Shown: piece after piece, positions 24,156-35,713 of the stretch
How positions within the stretch are numbered: position 1 is the stretch's first letter
Layout: every line of letters begins with the position of its first letter
Assembly: GCA_033239005.1 (NCBI GenBank)
Contig: BSQZ01000033.1
Location: 4,746,001 to 4,810,000 of the forward strand
Source: Lamellibrachia satsuma
Lineage: Eukaryota > Annelida > Polychaeta > Sabellida > Siboglinidae
Direction: 5' to 3'
Length of the DNA stretch: 64,000 nt
Notes under the pieces: model-generated
Databases searched by the model: none
What the model was told of the DNA's origin: nothing
Seen by the model: only the letters and a program-made list of their open reading frames with translations
Position numbers and translations under genes: made by a program

Positions 24156-24773
24156 AGCAATTTGACATGACACAAATCAGTAAAACGCAGACATGCCACA
24201 AACATGCATATTAATGACGTGCCAGCAAATAAGAAGCCGCTCCATATAACAAAACCTTCACAAGAATAACACAGAACTATCTCTAATTTAAACTCGACAA
24301 CTCTGGGGCAAACAATCAACATGAGAAACCTGCTTAGGACGACTAAAGTGGTGCTCCTTCGACATGAATTTGTAAACTCAGCATACAACGTCAACCCAAT
24401 CAATTTATTCAAGCATGTAACATCATGACAACTATATTGTTACTGCAATATTTCTGCACCAGGCAGCGTTCTGTGTAACGTCTACTGCCAAATAGGTATT
24501 CTATTCATGCAGCTTCTGCCATCTATATGTGGACGTCAAGTGCACTCACTAATAATGTGGCATAACAATGTGTACGCTGCAAAATTATTTCATATTCCAT
24601 TGCACACAGTTTATGTTTTGGCTTCAGCATTATGGTAACACTTTTCCATGCAATGTCACAAAAACTGCAGGTATTTCATCTGCCTACAAAGGATGATCAA
24701 TTTAGTTGTGCCTGCACATAAGAAACACTGTGCGTTTTCTTTGACGCGATACAAAACGCACACAATATCTCAC

Positions 24774-25002
24774 CTCAACATCGCGACTTCGTGCAACTTC
24801 TTTGAAATGTTCCTGCATCTCGAGAGTTTTATCCATGCGGTCGTCGGTCATACAAAACATGCGCAGTTTCGCCTCTTGTGTGTCACGTCGTTTGGCAAAC
24901 ACGACGAACTTCGACATGAATGGCACGGCGATGACTTCTCGGTACAGGTCAGTGGCCATCTTGGCCGCCTCATTGACATTCTGACAGTCCATTAGCCAGT
25001 AC
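24774..25002 (-). CDS. ANK: Ankyrin exon 25 (UPA domain)
   Basis: 229 bp, phase 2 to 0. It encodes [59 protein letters not shown] and VARSRDVE. It matches the UPA domain of vertebrate ankyrins along its whole length (FCMTDDKVDKTLEQQENFEE). Acceptor CTGTCACAG, donor GTGAGA. Confidence 0.98.
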
Positions 25003-25525
25003 CTGTGACAGCACGCAGACACATCACACACACACATCACATATGTTGATTATATTTGTGAAAAAATTGCGAGTTAAATGTGGCTAAATTTAGCATTTTA
25101 TGCAGTAATATTTTCATGGAGAACCTAATTTTACTGAGGAGAAAAAAGCTGGTTAGGAAACAGATGTGAAGGACTTGAAGCTATCAACAGAAAGACAGTT
25201 ACAAGGAACAAGACCAAAGGAGGGTGCAAATGGACTTCTTGGACAGACGGCAGACGGACCAACATATGAAGAGACAGACAGAAGACTGGTGAGAATGGAG
25301 AGAAAGGAGCCACTTGGCAGAATAGAAGAAGGAGAAGAAAACTGTTATATTGTTTGTGTCACAAGAATACTATGTAGATGTATATGACCACTAGTGCTCG
25401 GGGTTTCCTCAAAGCATACTGTACACAGAAAGACTTATACAAATAATACTAATGAACCTTCTATAGCGACTAAATCCCCAGGAACCTGAGCCCAGAGGTG
25501 CAACAAACCAGAGTCGTTAAGCATT
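25003..25525. other. Intron 24, plus-strand purine-rich stretch
   Basis: From about 25140 to 25345 the plus strand is purine-rich and open, with a hydrophilic product containing PTYEETDRRLVRMERKE. It may be retroelement debris; I cannot assign it. Confidence 0.35.
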
Positions 25526-25527
25526 AT

Positions 25528-25798
25528 ATTGTGAACAGGGATGCGTGGGTGTCATTATATCGTGAACAGGGACGCATGGGTGTCATTATCTTGTGAACAG
25601 GGACGTGTGGGTGTCATTATATCGTGAACAGGGACGCGTGGGTGTCATTATATCGTGAACAGGGATGCGTGGGTGTCATTATATCGTGAACAGGGACTCA
25701 TGGGTGTCATTATATCGTGAACAGGGACACGTGGGTGTCATTATATCGTGAACAGGGACGCGTGGGTATCATTATATTGTGAACAGGGATGCGCAAGT
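25528..25798. repeat. Minisatellite, 31-bp unit, about 8.5 copies
   Basis: Unit TATCGTGAACAGGGACGCGT plus GGGTGTCATTA. Located about 140 bp downstream of exon 24 in gene sense. Confidence 0.93.
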
Positions 25799-25939
25799 CA
25801 TCAATAGACCGTCAAGGATTTAGGGTGGAAATGCAATAAAAAAAATTTCTTCAGTTCTTTGCAAAAGATAGCTATAGTTTCAGATGATTTTTAAGTGATG
25901 GGGAGTTCGTTGGGCGCAGTAGAGAGAAAGCATGCCTAC

Positions 25940-26036
25940 CTGGCTGACACGGTGGACGTGAATGACACGCAGTCGTTGACAAATGTTAGTGGTGTCGTCC
26001 CTGTGATGTCCTCCCATTGGGCAGGGGTCGACCCTC
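25940..26036 (-). CDS. ANK: Ankyrin exon 24 (start of UPA domain)
   Basis: 97 bp, phase 1 to 2. It encodes [20 protein letters not shown], then [11 protein letters not shown]. It matches [20 protein letters not shown] of vertebrate ankyrins, the start of the UPA domain that packs against the two ZU5 domains. Acceptor TTTAACAG, donor GTAGGC. Confidence 0.98.
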
Positions 26037-27824
26037 CTGTTAAACAAGCCACACTGTCAACACATCACTGTCAGTGCCATCACCGTGGCAAATGAAACTG
26101 TCGTTGTGACAACCATTACCATTACTATGACAACCCTCACTATTATTCAAACTACCACCACTGAGACCTAGCAACACAATGCTGTGCGTTAATGCCAAGC
26201 AAGTTAACAGTTGCCAATTAACAAATATTTTACTGCCACTGATAATAAACATTAAAATGTCGACAGTTAAAATAATCCATCAATTATCTAGCATAAACCT
26301 TTATTATTTAACATAAAAGTACTGCAGCAAATTGACAGAAACAAATGCATGATAGAAGCTGAGTGATCGAATAGCACACACAAAGCTGCACACGTTGCTA
26401 AGACAACCTGCACTGCATCTCCACGAGGTGGTGCCACTTACGTTTATTTGTAGCACCTATACCCACTTCTTGGTGAACATTTATATACCACACATTGTTA
26501 CTTTTACAAAAATCTAATTCAATAAAAGGCAGAATATACTGAAGCATAACGTCACAATAGGCTTGCTGTTGACATACAAAATTATGAAAACATTTATTTG
26601 AAATACTAGCATCACAGATTATTGACAGAGTAGTAGTAGTAGTATTGTTAATCGCAGATAAGACTCAGGTTCAATGTCTCCTGCTGAATATAAACTGGCC
26701 TGAAGACATCAAACTGTATCTTTCCATACGCACACCCATTTTGGATATGAAACACTACAAAACACAACTTGTACTTTCAAGTTCTAAGTAATTAGTTAAA
26801 AGCTTTGTCTTCTTTTCTTTCAGTTTACGGCTTATTTTACACTTTGTTTCTCTTCACACTTTCCGTAAAGAACATCACATCACAAGAACAAAACCATATT
26901 AACACAGTTAAGCTGTCAAACATTCACACAGTAACTGTTAGTGTTATTGCAAAATGCATTACAAATTAGAAGATGAATTTCGTGCTTGCAGCTGAGGAAT
27001 TTCTGAAATAAGTAATTGACACTACAGACACTTCTACTGTGGTTTGTGCAAGTTCATATAGGCAGCTCACAGACAACACTGAATGCTGACAGAGGGGACG
27101 GAACTCAGTGGTGACACAACGAAAAGTAAATACAACTAGGCACACTGTGCATGGACAACGTGGGACAGTCTGCTGCTACAGCTACTGCCGCTACTAAAGC
27201 TACAGCTGCCAGACATGGGCTCAGACGTGTTTCTGTCAACCAATTCAAGCCTCAAAGGCTATGAACACCAGTTCATGTTAACTACAGTTCAACTGTGTAA
27301 TTGAAAATTAACCAATAAAAATACTATTTTACATTTCTATAATAACAATAATTATGATATTTCACATTATAACTGCTTGGTTATATGTTATCCATACTAT
27401 ATAATTAATATTAAACATGTCAAATATCATATTAATAAACAGCCCATGTCTGACAGTTTGGGCTGCTACTACTGCTGCCATCTGCCAGCGATTTGAAGCA
27501 GCCAGGCTTTTTTCAGAGAGTTGTAAATATTGAAGCTTCTGTAATTTTGATATATTATAAAACTTTGTGTCTTCCTCACCGAAGGTTGTAATTCAGATAA
27601 ACACATTCCTGCATGTTGTGTTTCAGGCTTGCCACAAATGGATCTTTGCTAGTTCAGGAGACTGATTCAGATAATTAACGTTGTATTAATAATAGTACTG
27701 GATATTCATAATTGCAGGTGTCTCTAAAACACTTTGTAATTGATCAACTCCCTGAAAGCATTGCATAGCATTGAGGAGGGGCGTAACCCCTCTAGCAGGG
27801 GGCATGACCCCTGTAAAGTAATAC
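26037..27824. other. Intron 23, plain part
   Basis: AT-rich. Contains a short GTA run at 26630-26645 and CTG/CTA-rich patches at about 27170-27200 and 27465-27485. No elements recognised. Confidence 0.5.
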
Positions 27825-27860
27825 CTTCACCATCAAACTGCTCAACTCTGGGGGCCTCGC
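27825..27860 (-). CDS. Candidate cassette microexon between exons 23 and 24
   Basis: A GC-rich island in an AT-rich intron. After a fair acceptor (TTTGCTTACCTCAAAG) comes 36 nt that fits phase 1 to 1 and would insert GEAPRVEQFDGE between CSITG and the UPA domain. Its donor end has the same GGTGAAG-GT tandem arrangement as exon 21, allowing a 30-nt form ending at 27831. Insertion here would leave the frame intact. No strong homology is available to me, so this may be chance. Confidence 0.4.
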
Positions 27861-29460
27861 CTTTGAGGTAAGCAAACGAATCACAACCTGGAAATCACCA
27901 AGATTACGTTCTAGCAGAACATAGTTACGCTTTCTGCCAGTTCAGTGACCTTCATGTATTCTTAGCTTAGATTAGACAGTAGCAATAACCACTTCCTTTG
28001 ATCTGTCTAACCACCAGTCATAAAGTCCAGCAACTGATCCATGATTGTCTGGACACTATTTACCTACGTCGACCGACATCATTTTAAAGGTTCCTCCTCA
28101 ATAAGATTGTTTAAAAACAAATCCATTGACTGTGACATGCTAACTCATTTGTAAAATCTTTTTATTTAGTTTTGAAGAAATCATCAGACAAAATATTAAT
28201 TTATTTCTGACCAGATCCGGTCCAAATTTGACAAAAGTGGCCTGGTTCAATACGCTATGACACATTATTCACACTTTTGCAAGTTATCCTATTCTTTCAA
28301 TGACTTTAACAAAAGGATGAATTCTTTTATTAAATCAGCTGTGCATATAATTTGACTATTCACACACTACCGATCTGAACATCACCGAACCTGATTTGCA
28401 ATGTGCTAACTGAAGTAAAGAGGGAGTTTTAACAACGATGTATCTGAAGCAATGTCAGTGAAGTTGTCTCTTTGTAGACTTCTATGACTTATGATGAAGC
28501 TATTTAACTGAACCACAAACGGTTAAAACTTGTCTGACGGGAATTTTATCATCAGTATGTTTAGAGAATCAATTGGAATTTATGTTGTATTCAACACTGT
28601 AATATATGGAATAATTTTTCAAAACAACAAAACTGACCTGTGTGTGTTAGGATAGATAAACCCCTCAAAACAATAAATGTACATAATCCAAATAACAACT
28701 GTTCATACATCTCTTTAATTTCAAACCTGCAACATGAAGAATTTTGGTACACTGGCTAACACTTGCTGTTGGATTATGGGACACCTTAACCGTTGACTGA
28801 CAAATGATACCATCAATACTGGCTGAACCCATAAGACTGGCAGCGTCTACTGAGAAATGAGAGAACGTGCATGCATGTGCACGGCTGCATGCTGCACAGA
28901 AATCACAGGTACTGAACTAGCAAGAGAGAGCACCAACACGACGGTGCGACAACTACTAATGACTACATCACCAGTGTGACTACTATGACTGAGGAGATGG
29001 GGAGACAGTGTCGTCATGCACCAGGATCTAGTGACTAAGTGCATACAGAGAAAGAAAAACAGACGAATGACAGTTACTTTTACCTAGGGACAGAGGAGAC
29101 GCAGGCCGTGGCAGACAGAGGCAGAACATGTCAGATAAATATAAGCCCCACCAACAGTGTTCAACGTCATTATTACATCTCCCCATAATCACCAGCCCAC
29201 TCATTCCAAATGTGTACAAAGCCGGGTACATTTCTGTCGCAATCCTCCGATGGCACTGTGCTTTCACATGCCTATAACTAACGTTAAGCTTTAAAAGTGG
29301 AGAAATGGAACAAAATTACTGAATCCCTTAAGTGAACGATTAAAAGAGTCATTCATATGCAGAAGAGACAGCCGTGTTTACAACACAACACAAGCTATTG
29401 CAACCCAAACGAAGCAATGTGCAAAAAAAATGGTGTACAATCAGTCAACTTGTACCACTG
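27861..29460. other. Intron 23, upstream part
   Basis: AT-rich, no array, element end or exon signal beyond the microexon candidate. Confidence 0.5.
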
Positions 29461-29467
29461 ACACAAT

Positions 29468-29640
29468 CCTACCACTATGGTAACATGGTTGCTATAGCGA
29501 TACAGTTGCTATGACGACACAGTTGTTATAGTCATATGGTTACTATAGTGACACAACTGCTAGATTGACATGGTTGCTATGGTGACACAGTTGCTACAGA
29601 TATACGGTTACTATGGTGACACGGCTGCTGTGATAGTGGC
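29468..29640. repeat. Degenerate repeats of GTTGCTATGGTGACACAG
   Basis: About nine diverged copies of an 18-20 bp motif of the form GGTTGCTATAGTGACACA. An old array compared with the others. Confidence 0.75.
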
Positions 29641-29888
29641 TATATGCACATATACAAGCTTGTTGAACATGTATTGCACAGATTTGCTGTGCTCCCCAGT
29701 CAGAGGACAGTTTATGGCTTTATGAGATGGCAGGACAAGTCATACCCAACCATGTAGCAATGAATTTACTGCACCAACTGAAATTATGTTATTAAACTTA
29801 GGGAATCAGCGCAGCAAATATGTGTGTAAAACAGAGCCAGATGGAGCGAACGGCGAGTATGAGATTCAGAGAAGGAAGCGCCACCTAC

Positions 29889-30093
29889 CAGTGATGCTAC
29901 ACAACAGCCGCAGCGTTGGAGCGTCTCCACCATACTGGTTCAGCATGCCCTTCTGTGATGCCTTAGGCACGGGCACAGTCAGGGTTATGGGCTTGTGGAA
30001 CTTACGCCGACGTGGCTCAACCGTCACGATGGGACTCACCGCAACACGGTTGCCAAGCATCTTGGCCACAAGGTCAGCCGGCACAGGCTGGGC
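29889..30093 (-). CDS. ANK: Ankyrin exon 23 (ZU5-C)
   Basis: 205 bp, phase 0 to 1. It encodes [20 protein letters not shown], then [20 protein letters not shown] and LRLLCSITG. These stretches are almost invariant in ankyrins. Acceptor ATGCTTCAG, donor GTAGGT. Two donor-like strings inside the exon are evidently ignored because the homology runs through them. Confidence 0.98.
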
Positions 30094-30326
30094 CTGAAGC
30101 ATATTAGAGATTGTCTATACATAGAGAAAGCAACAACAAAGTGTGGAAAACACATACACAAGTGGCTGCTTCCGTCCATGGATGACCGGTGTAGACAAAG
30201 TTAATATAAAACAACAAATTACATATGCATGAAGCAGATGAAAATGGAAAATGAGTTATTTCTCAGTCTCACACTTAATGATCTCTCTGACAACACTACT
30301 AGAATTTTACATATCCAGCTGACAGG

Positions 30327-31332
30327 TTACTTGTATGACACATGTTACTTGTGTGACACATGTTACTTGCTTGACACATGTTACTTGTATGACACATGTT
30401 ACTTGTATGACACATGTTACTTGTGTGACACATGTTACTTGTATGACACATGTTACTTGTGTGACACATGTTACTTGTATGACACATGTTACTTGTATGA
30501 CACGTTACTTGTATGACACATGTTACTTGTATGACACATGTTACTTGTATGACACGTTACTTGTGTGACACATGTTACTTGTATGACACATGTTACTTGC
30601 TTGACACATGTTACTTGTATGACACGTTATTTGTATGACACATGTTACTTGTATGACACGTTACTTGTGTGACACATGTTACTTGTATGACACATGTTAC
30701 TTGCTTGACACATGTTACTTGTATGACACATGTTACTTGTATGACACATGTTACTTGTGTGACACATGTTACTTGTATGAAACATGTTACTTGTATGACA
30801 CATGTTACTTGCTTGACACATGTTACTTGTATGACACGTTACTTGTGTGACACATGTTACTTGTGTGACACATGTTACTTGCTTGACACATGTTACTTGT
30901 ATGACACATGTTACTTGTATGACACATGTTACTTGTGTGACACATGTTACTTGTATGAAACATGTTACTTGTATGACACATGTTACTTGCTTGACACATG
31001 TTACTTGTATGACACGTTACTTGTATGACACATAGTACTTGTGTGACACATGTTACTTGCTTGACACATGTTACTTGTATGACACGTTACTTGCGTGACA
31101 CGTTACGTTACATGTTACTTGTATGACATATGTTACTTGTATGAAACATGTTACTTGTATGACACGTTATTTGCGTGACACATGTTAGTTGCGTGACACA
31201 TGTTGCTTGCGTGAAACGTTACTTGCGTGATACATGTTACTTGCGTGACACATGTTACTTGCGTGAAACGTTACTTGCGTGATACATGTTACTTGCATGA
31301 CACGTTACTTGTGTGACACATGTTACTTGCGT
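30327..31332. repeat. Minisatellite, 18-bp unit, about 56 copies, next to exon 22
   Basis: Unit ACATGTTACTTGTATGAC; some units lack ATGT. Variants (GTGTG, CTTG, GCGTG) form recurring series, for example 30670-30850 and 30850-31030. It reaches within 20 bp of exon 22's donor. Confidence 0.96.
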
Positions 31333-31349
31333 AACTACATTTGACGAAC

Positions 31350-31561
31350 CTGAAGTCCGACTTTGATCTGCTTGGTGAGAGCGCCCTCTGGGAACTGGGC
31401 CTGCACCTGCGGCACAACGGTTGAGCTGAGCATGCCGCCCTCGCGCCCCACGTAGCTTGACTCCTCACGGATACGGGATACCACAGCGAAGTACTGTGGG
31501 AAGTCAGTGGTGATGATGCGCGTGATGCGTCGTTGGTACAACTCCTCCGCAGTCTCCAGGT
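31350..31561 (-). CDS. ANK: Ankyrin exon 22 (end of ZU5-N, start of ZU5-C)
   Basis: 212 bp, phase 1 to 0. It encodes [20 protein letters not shown], then [20 protein letters not shown] and [13 protein letters not shown]. Vertebrate ankyrins read [19 protein letters not shown] and GPEGGILSSTTVPLVQASFP. Acceptor GTTTGTAG, donor GTTCGT (atypical but supported by exact homology). An 18-bp array follows closely in the intron. Confidence 0.97.
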
Positions 31562-33114
31562 CTACAAACACATTACACGCTCCACATGACAGCTCCAACT
31601 CCACCCACTCAACACTGACCTTGACATACACTGCTGACCTGACCCCTACCATGACCTTGACCCAAATCAATATTGGCCACTGAAGTATCTGACATTATGC
31701 ATAAATGATCTGACCCATTATACACATGCTCAATTTGACTTACATAACCCAGGTTATGTAGATCATGATCCTTTGGTATACCACTGACAGTTAGGCTGAA
31801 AGCAGGATTGCATGCATGGAACATGAATATATGGTTGTGAGAGATATTAATTATGTGCTAATCCATCCTTTGAAGTTATCAGGTTGACTATGGGTCACAC
31901 AAAATGTACATGCAAAGGCATGCATCTTAGTTGTCAAAGGATATTACTCCTAGAGTCAAGCAATACATTACACATTACATTATTCTGTATTATAACTAAC
32001 TACTTCTGGGTAATTAATATGCACAGCCAGAACTAATCTAACAAATAAGCAGGTGTCTTTATATGAATCTTTACAAGTTTTGCATTTGAGAAACTCAACC
32101 AATTATTAGATTCATCAAACGTCATGCAGCAATACTTCTGATAATACTATATTCTTTTAGCTGTTCATTACCACACCAGTGTTTCCCCTGGGCTGAGTCA
32201 TGTGACAGGAAGCATCTGAGGCATGCAGCTGGGATATGGTCATTTTTACAAGTAATCTGGATAGTCTATATCCTGTAAACTGGTGGACTGCTAGGGGAAT
32301 GGTAATAAACTATCAATAATAAAATGCAGTAGATATATGTTTTATGGAAAGTTAATTCAGTTGCTCAATTTGACAGATTTAAACACAATACACTGAAAGT
32401 GCTGGAAGACAATAAGGTCATTTTTGCAAGGGACCCACTTTGATGTTGACATAGCAGAGGAAACACTGGGGTATGTAATGTTTACATGATGTAAATACTA
32501 AACACTGGGGTATGTAATGTTTACATTATGTAAATACTAAATGTGAGTCTATATTAGGAAGCTCATTCACACATTCCATCCAGTCTAGTAAAGTAGCACA
32601 AGAGATGGGTTAGACAGAGGGTGGCACACAGGAAAGGGGTGCATGCAAGAGGGTTCGATGGATGGGGGAGGAAAGGTGCAGAAGGTAGAATACGATGCTT
32701 TGGAAGTGTAGAAAATGCAGGAGATTTACGTAATGTAGGAAGGTTAATGGGCTGTTTAGGAAGGTTTATGGGTTGTCTAGGAAGGTTCATGGGTTGTTTA
32801 GGAAGTTTCATGCGAGATGCAAGTGGTCAAACAAAAAAGATACTATTTAAAATAGGCACATATCTTCATAGAAAACTTCAATGGAGCCACCGGGGAACAG
32901 TGTATATAAAGTTAATGTAACTTGAAAATGGAAACAACAAAACTTAGTTTTTAATCTAACGAAAACAAGCTGAATAAATCTATAATGTAAGATCACGAGT
33001 ACTAATGAAATGATAACAGTGTTTTGCTTGACGGAAATAAGAACGGCCAGCAAAAGAAAGATAGAAAGTCGTCACGCATCAGCATCCACGCGGGTGTGCA
33101 TGATATGTAATCAC
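31562..33114. other. Intron 21 with two small duplications
   Basis: Two copies of a 42-bp sequence (AAACACTGGGGTATGTAATG onward) at 32459-32542, and three and a half copies of a 21-bp unit (AGGAAGGTTCATGGGTTGTTT) at about 32737-32812. The rest is AT-rich and plain. Confidence 0.7.
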
Positions 33115-33275
33115 CTTCACCTTCAAAGCTGCCATTGAGTGCCTGATGAATGGCCTCCTCAGTAGCTTCCACTGAGTGCTCATACCAAGTCTCTCCGTTG
33201 TCACTGCGCATGATCACGATCTCTCGCTCCTTGCCTCGCAGCGACGCAAAGTGGGGCACCTCAATGATGACCGGG
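33115..33275 (-). CDS. ANK: Ankyrin exon 21 (ZU5-N, continued)
   Basis: 161 bp, phase 2 to 1. It encodes PVIIEVPHFASLRGKERE, then VIMRSDNGETWYEH, the conserved core of ZU5-N (vertebrate PVIVEIPHFGSMRGKEREL and SENGETWKEH). Two donors six bases apart are possible, at 33114 and 33120; the distal one adds Gly-Glu. Both give phase 1, so the frame is kept either way. Confidence 0.96.
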
Positions 33276-33598
33276 CTGGCGGTCAAACAGGAATCATCAG
33301 AGGTCAACGTTGAATGGTTTCTCATTACAATAACAGTAAATGAGAATTACGGTTAAATACATACAGCATCTACAGTTGTCGAGAAAATTCAAAACATGTA
33401 TGCATACATAATTATATAGCTTATAGCACTTTCAGTGTATTCAATTAATTATCATTCCAGTGATGTCACTAACTACAATATCATTCATTAATTATCAGAC
33501 CAACTAGAAACTGTCTTAACCCTATTGTTTTGGTGTGCTGCTGAGCTTGGGTTTCCCAAGGATTTTAGTGAAATATATGTTTTTGTATTACATATTGC

Positions 33599-33606
<8 letters not shown>

Positions 33607-33649
<43 letters not shown>
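33607..33649. repeat. (TA)n microsatellite
   Basis: About 20 uninterrupted TA dinucleotides in intron 20. Confidence 0.98.
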
Positions 33650-33734
33650 TTCAGGCATCACTTGTGTTCCGAAGTTATGCAGCTGTTACGTCTAATTTAT
33701 CCTCAAGTCTGATGTGTAACTACAGAAAAAGATA

Positions 33735-35362
33735 CAAACTCTGGTCATGTACACTTATGTAAAACTCTGGTCATGTATACTTACGTAAAACTCTGGTCAT
33801 GTATACTTATGTAAAACTCTGGTCATGCATACTGATGTAAAACTGTTCGTGTGTACTTATGTAAAACTCTGGTCATGTATACTTATGTAAAACTCTGGTC
33901 ATGTACACTTATGTAAAACTCTGGTCATGTACACTTATGTAAAACTCTGGTCATGTATACTTATGTAAAACTCTGGTCATGTATACTTATGTAAAACTCT
34001 GGTCATGTATACCTATGTAAAACTCTGGTTATGTACACTTATGTAAAACTCTGGTCATGTATACTTATGTAAAACTGTTTGTGTGTACTTAGTAAAACTC
34101 TGGTCATGTATACTTATGTAAAACTCTGGTCATGTATACTTATGTAAAACTCTGGTCATGTACACTTATGTAAAACTCTGGTCATGTATGCTTATGTAAA
34201 ACTGTTCGTGTGTACTTATGTAAAACTCTGGTCATGTACACTTATGTAAAACTCTGGTCATGTATACTTATGTAAAACTCTGGTCATGTATACTTACGTA
34301 AAACTCTGGTCATGTACACTTATGTAAAACTCTGGTCATGTACACTTATGTAAAACTCTGGTCATGTATACCTATGTAAAACTCTGGTCATGTACACTTA
34401 TGTAAAACTCTGGTCATGTACACTTATGTAAAACTGTTTGTGTGTACTTATGTAAAACTCTGGTCATGTATACTTATGTAAAACTCTGGTCATGTACACT
34501 TATGTAAAACTCTGGTCATGTACACTTATGTAAAACTGTTTGTGTGTACTTATGTAAAACTCTGGTCATGTATACTTATGTAAAACTCTGGTCATGTACA
34601 CTTATGTAAAACTCTGGTCATGTACACTTATTTAAAAATGTTTGTGTGTACTTATGTAAAACTCTGGTCATGTATACTTATGTAAAACTCTGGTCGTGTA
34701 CACTTATGTAAAACTGTTTGTGTGTACTTATGTAAAACTCTGGTCATGTATACTTATGTAAAACTCTGGTCATGTACACTTATGTAAAACTCAGGTCATG
34801 TATACTTATGTAAAACTGTTTGTGAGTACTTATGTGAAACTTTGGTCATGTACACTTATGTAAAACTCTGGTCATGTACACTTATGTAAAACTCTGGTCA
34901 TGTATGCTTATGTAAAACTCTGGTCATGTATACTTATGTAAAACTCTGGTCATGTATACTTATGTAAAACTTTGGTCATGTACACTTATTTAAAACTCTG
35001 GTCATGTACACTTATGTAAAACTGTTTGTGTGTACTTATGTAAAACTCTGGTCATGTACACTTATGTAAAACTCTGGTCATGTACACTTATGTAAAACTC
35101 TGGTCATGTACACTTATGTAAAACTGTTTGTGTGTGCTTATGTAAAACTCTGGTCATGTACACTTATGTAAAACTCTGGTCATGTACACTTATGTAAAAC
35201 TCTGGTCATGTACACTTATGTAAAACTGTTTGTGTGTACTTATGTAAAACTCTGGTACTTATGTAAAACTCTGTCATGTACTTATGTAAAACTCTGGTCA
35301 TGTACACTTATGTAAAACTCTGGTCATGTACACTTATGTAAAACTGTTTGTGTGTACTTATA
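33735..35362. repeat. Minisatellite, 26-bp unit with a 24-bp variant, about 62 copies
   Basis: Unit TAAAACTCTGGTCATGTATA plus CTTATG, with a variant TAAAACTGTTTGTGTGTACT plus TATG recurring every few units. The spacing of the variant suggests a composite larger unit. The array ends about 50 bp from exon 20's donor. Confidence 0.96.
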
Positions 35363-35410
35363 CGTTCTCCTCCTGACTATATCTGACACAACAATTTTTG
35401 TGATACTTAC

Positions 35411-35635
35411 CCGAGAAACTTGGCTGCGACAGGCCCCATCTCAAGGATACGACTGGCCAGGGCCTCGTTCTCCATCAGCGGAGGGGGATAAGTCAACTTC
35501 TCCTTCTTCACGAGTTTGCACGTGACGCGTGTCGGCATGCACGCCTTGCCTGGCGGCACGATGATGCGCACGCCCGAGTGACGGCATCCTCGCATGGCAC
35601 CACCTCGTGCATCAACCATGAAGCTCACGAGGAAA
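35411..35635 (-). CDS. ANK: Ankyrin exon 20 (ZU5-N, spectrin-binding DARGG)
   Basis: 225 bp, phase 2 to 2. It encodes the first ZU5 domain: [17 protein letters not shown], then a basic stretch [17 protein letters not shown] and [11 protein letters not shown]. The DAR motif is the surface needed for beta-spectrin binding in characterised ankyrins, so the spectrin link should be preserved. Acceptor ACTGTAG-type (TACAG), donor GTAAGT. A C-rich tract on the sense strand lies about 50 bp upstream. Confidence 0.98.
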
Positions 35636-35685
35636 CTGTAGTGACAGTAACGAGTCAGTAAACTAAACAATGGCACTTGTTACTC

Positions 35686-35713
35686 GGGGGGTGGGGGGTG
35701 GGGGGGTGGGGGG
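35686..35713. repeat. G-quadruplex-forming tract upstream of exon 20
   Basis: Four runs of six or seven G separated by single T on the plus strand; in the pre-mRNA it is a C-rich tract about 50 nt upstream of the exon 20 acceptor. Single-base loops make an intramolecular G4 (plus strand) or i-motif (minus strand) likely. Confidence 0.9.

Noticed and set aside
29889..30093. Internal donor-like strings (GTGAGT, GTAAGT) in exon 23 as real splice sites
   Set aside because: Conserved ZU5-C residues continue across both, so the full exon is used.
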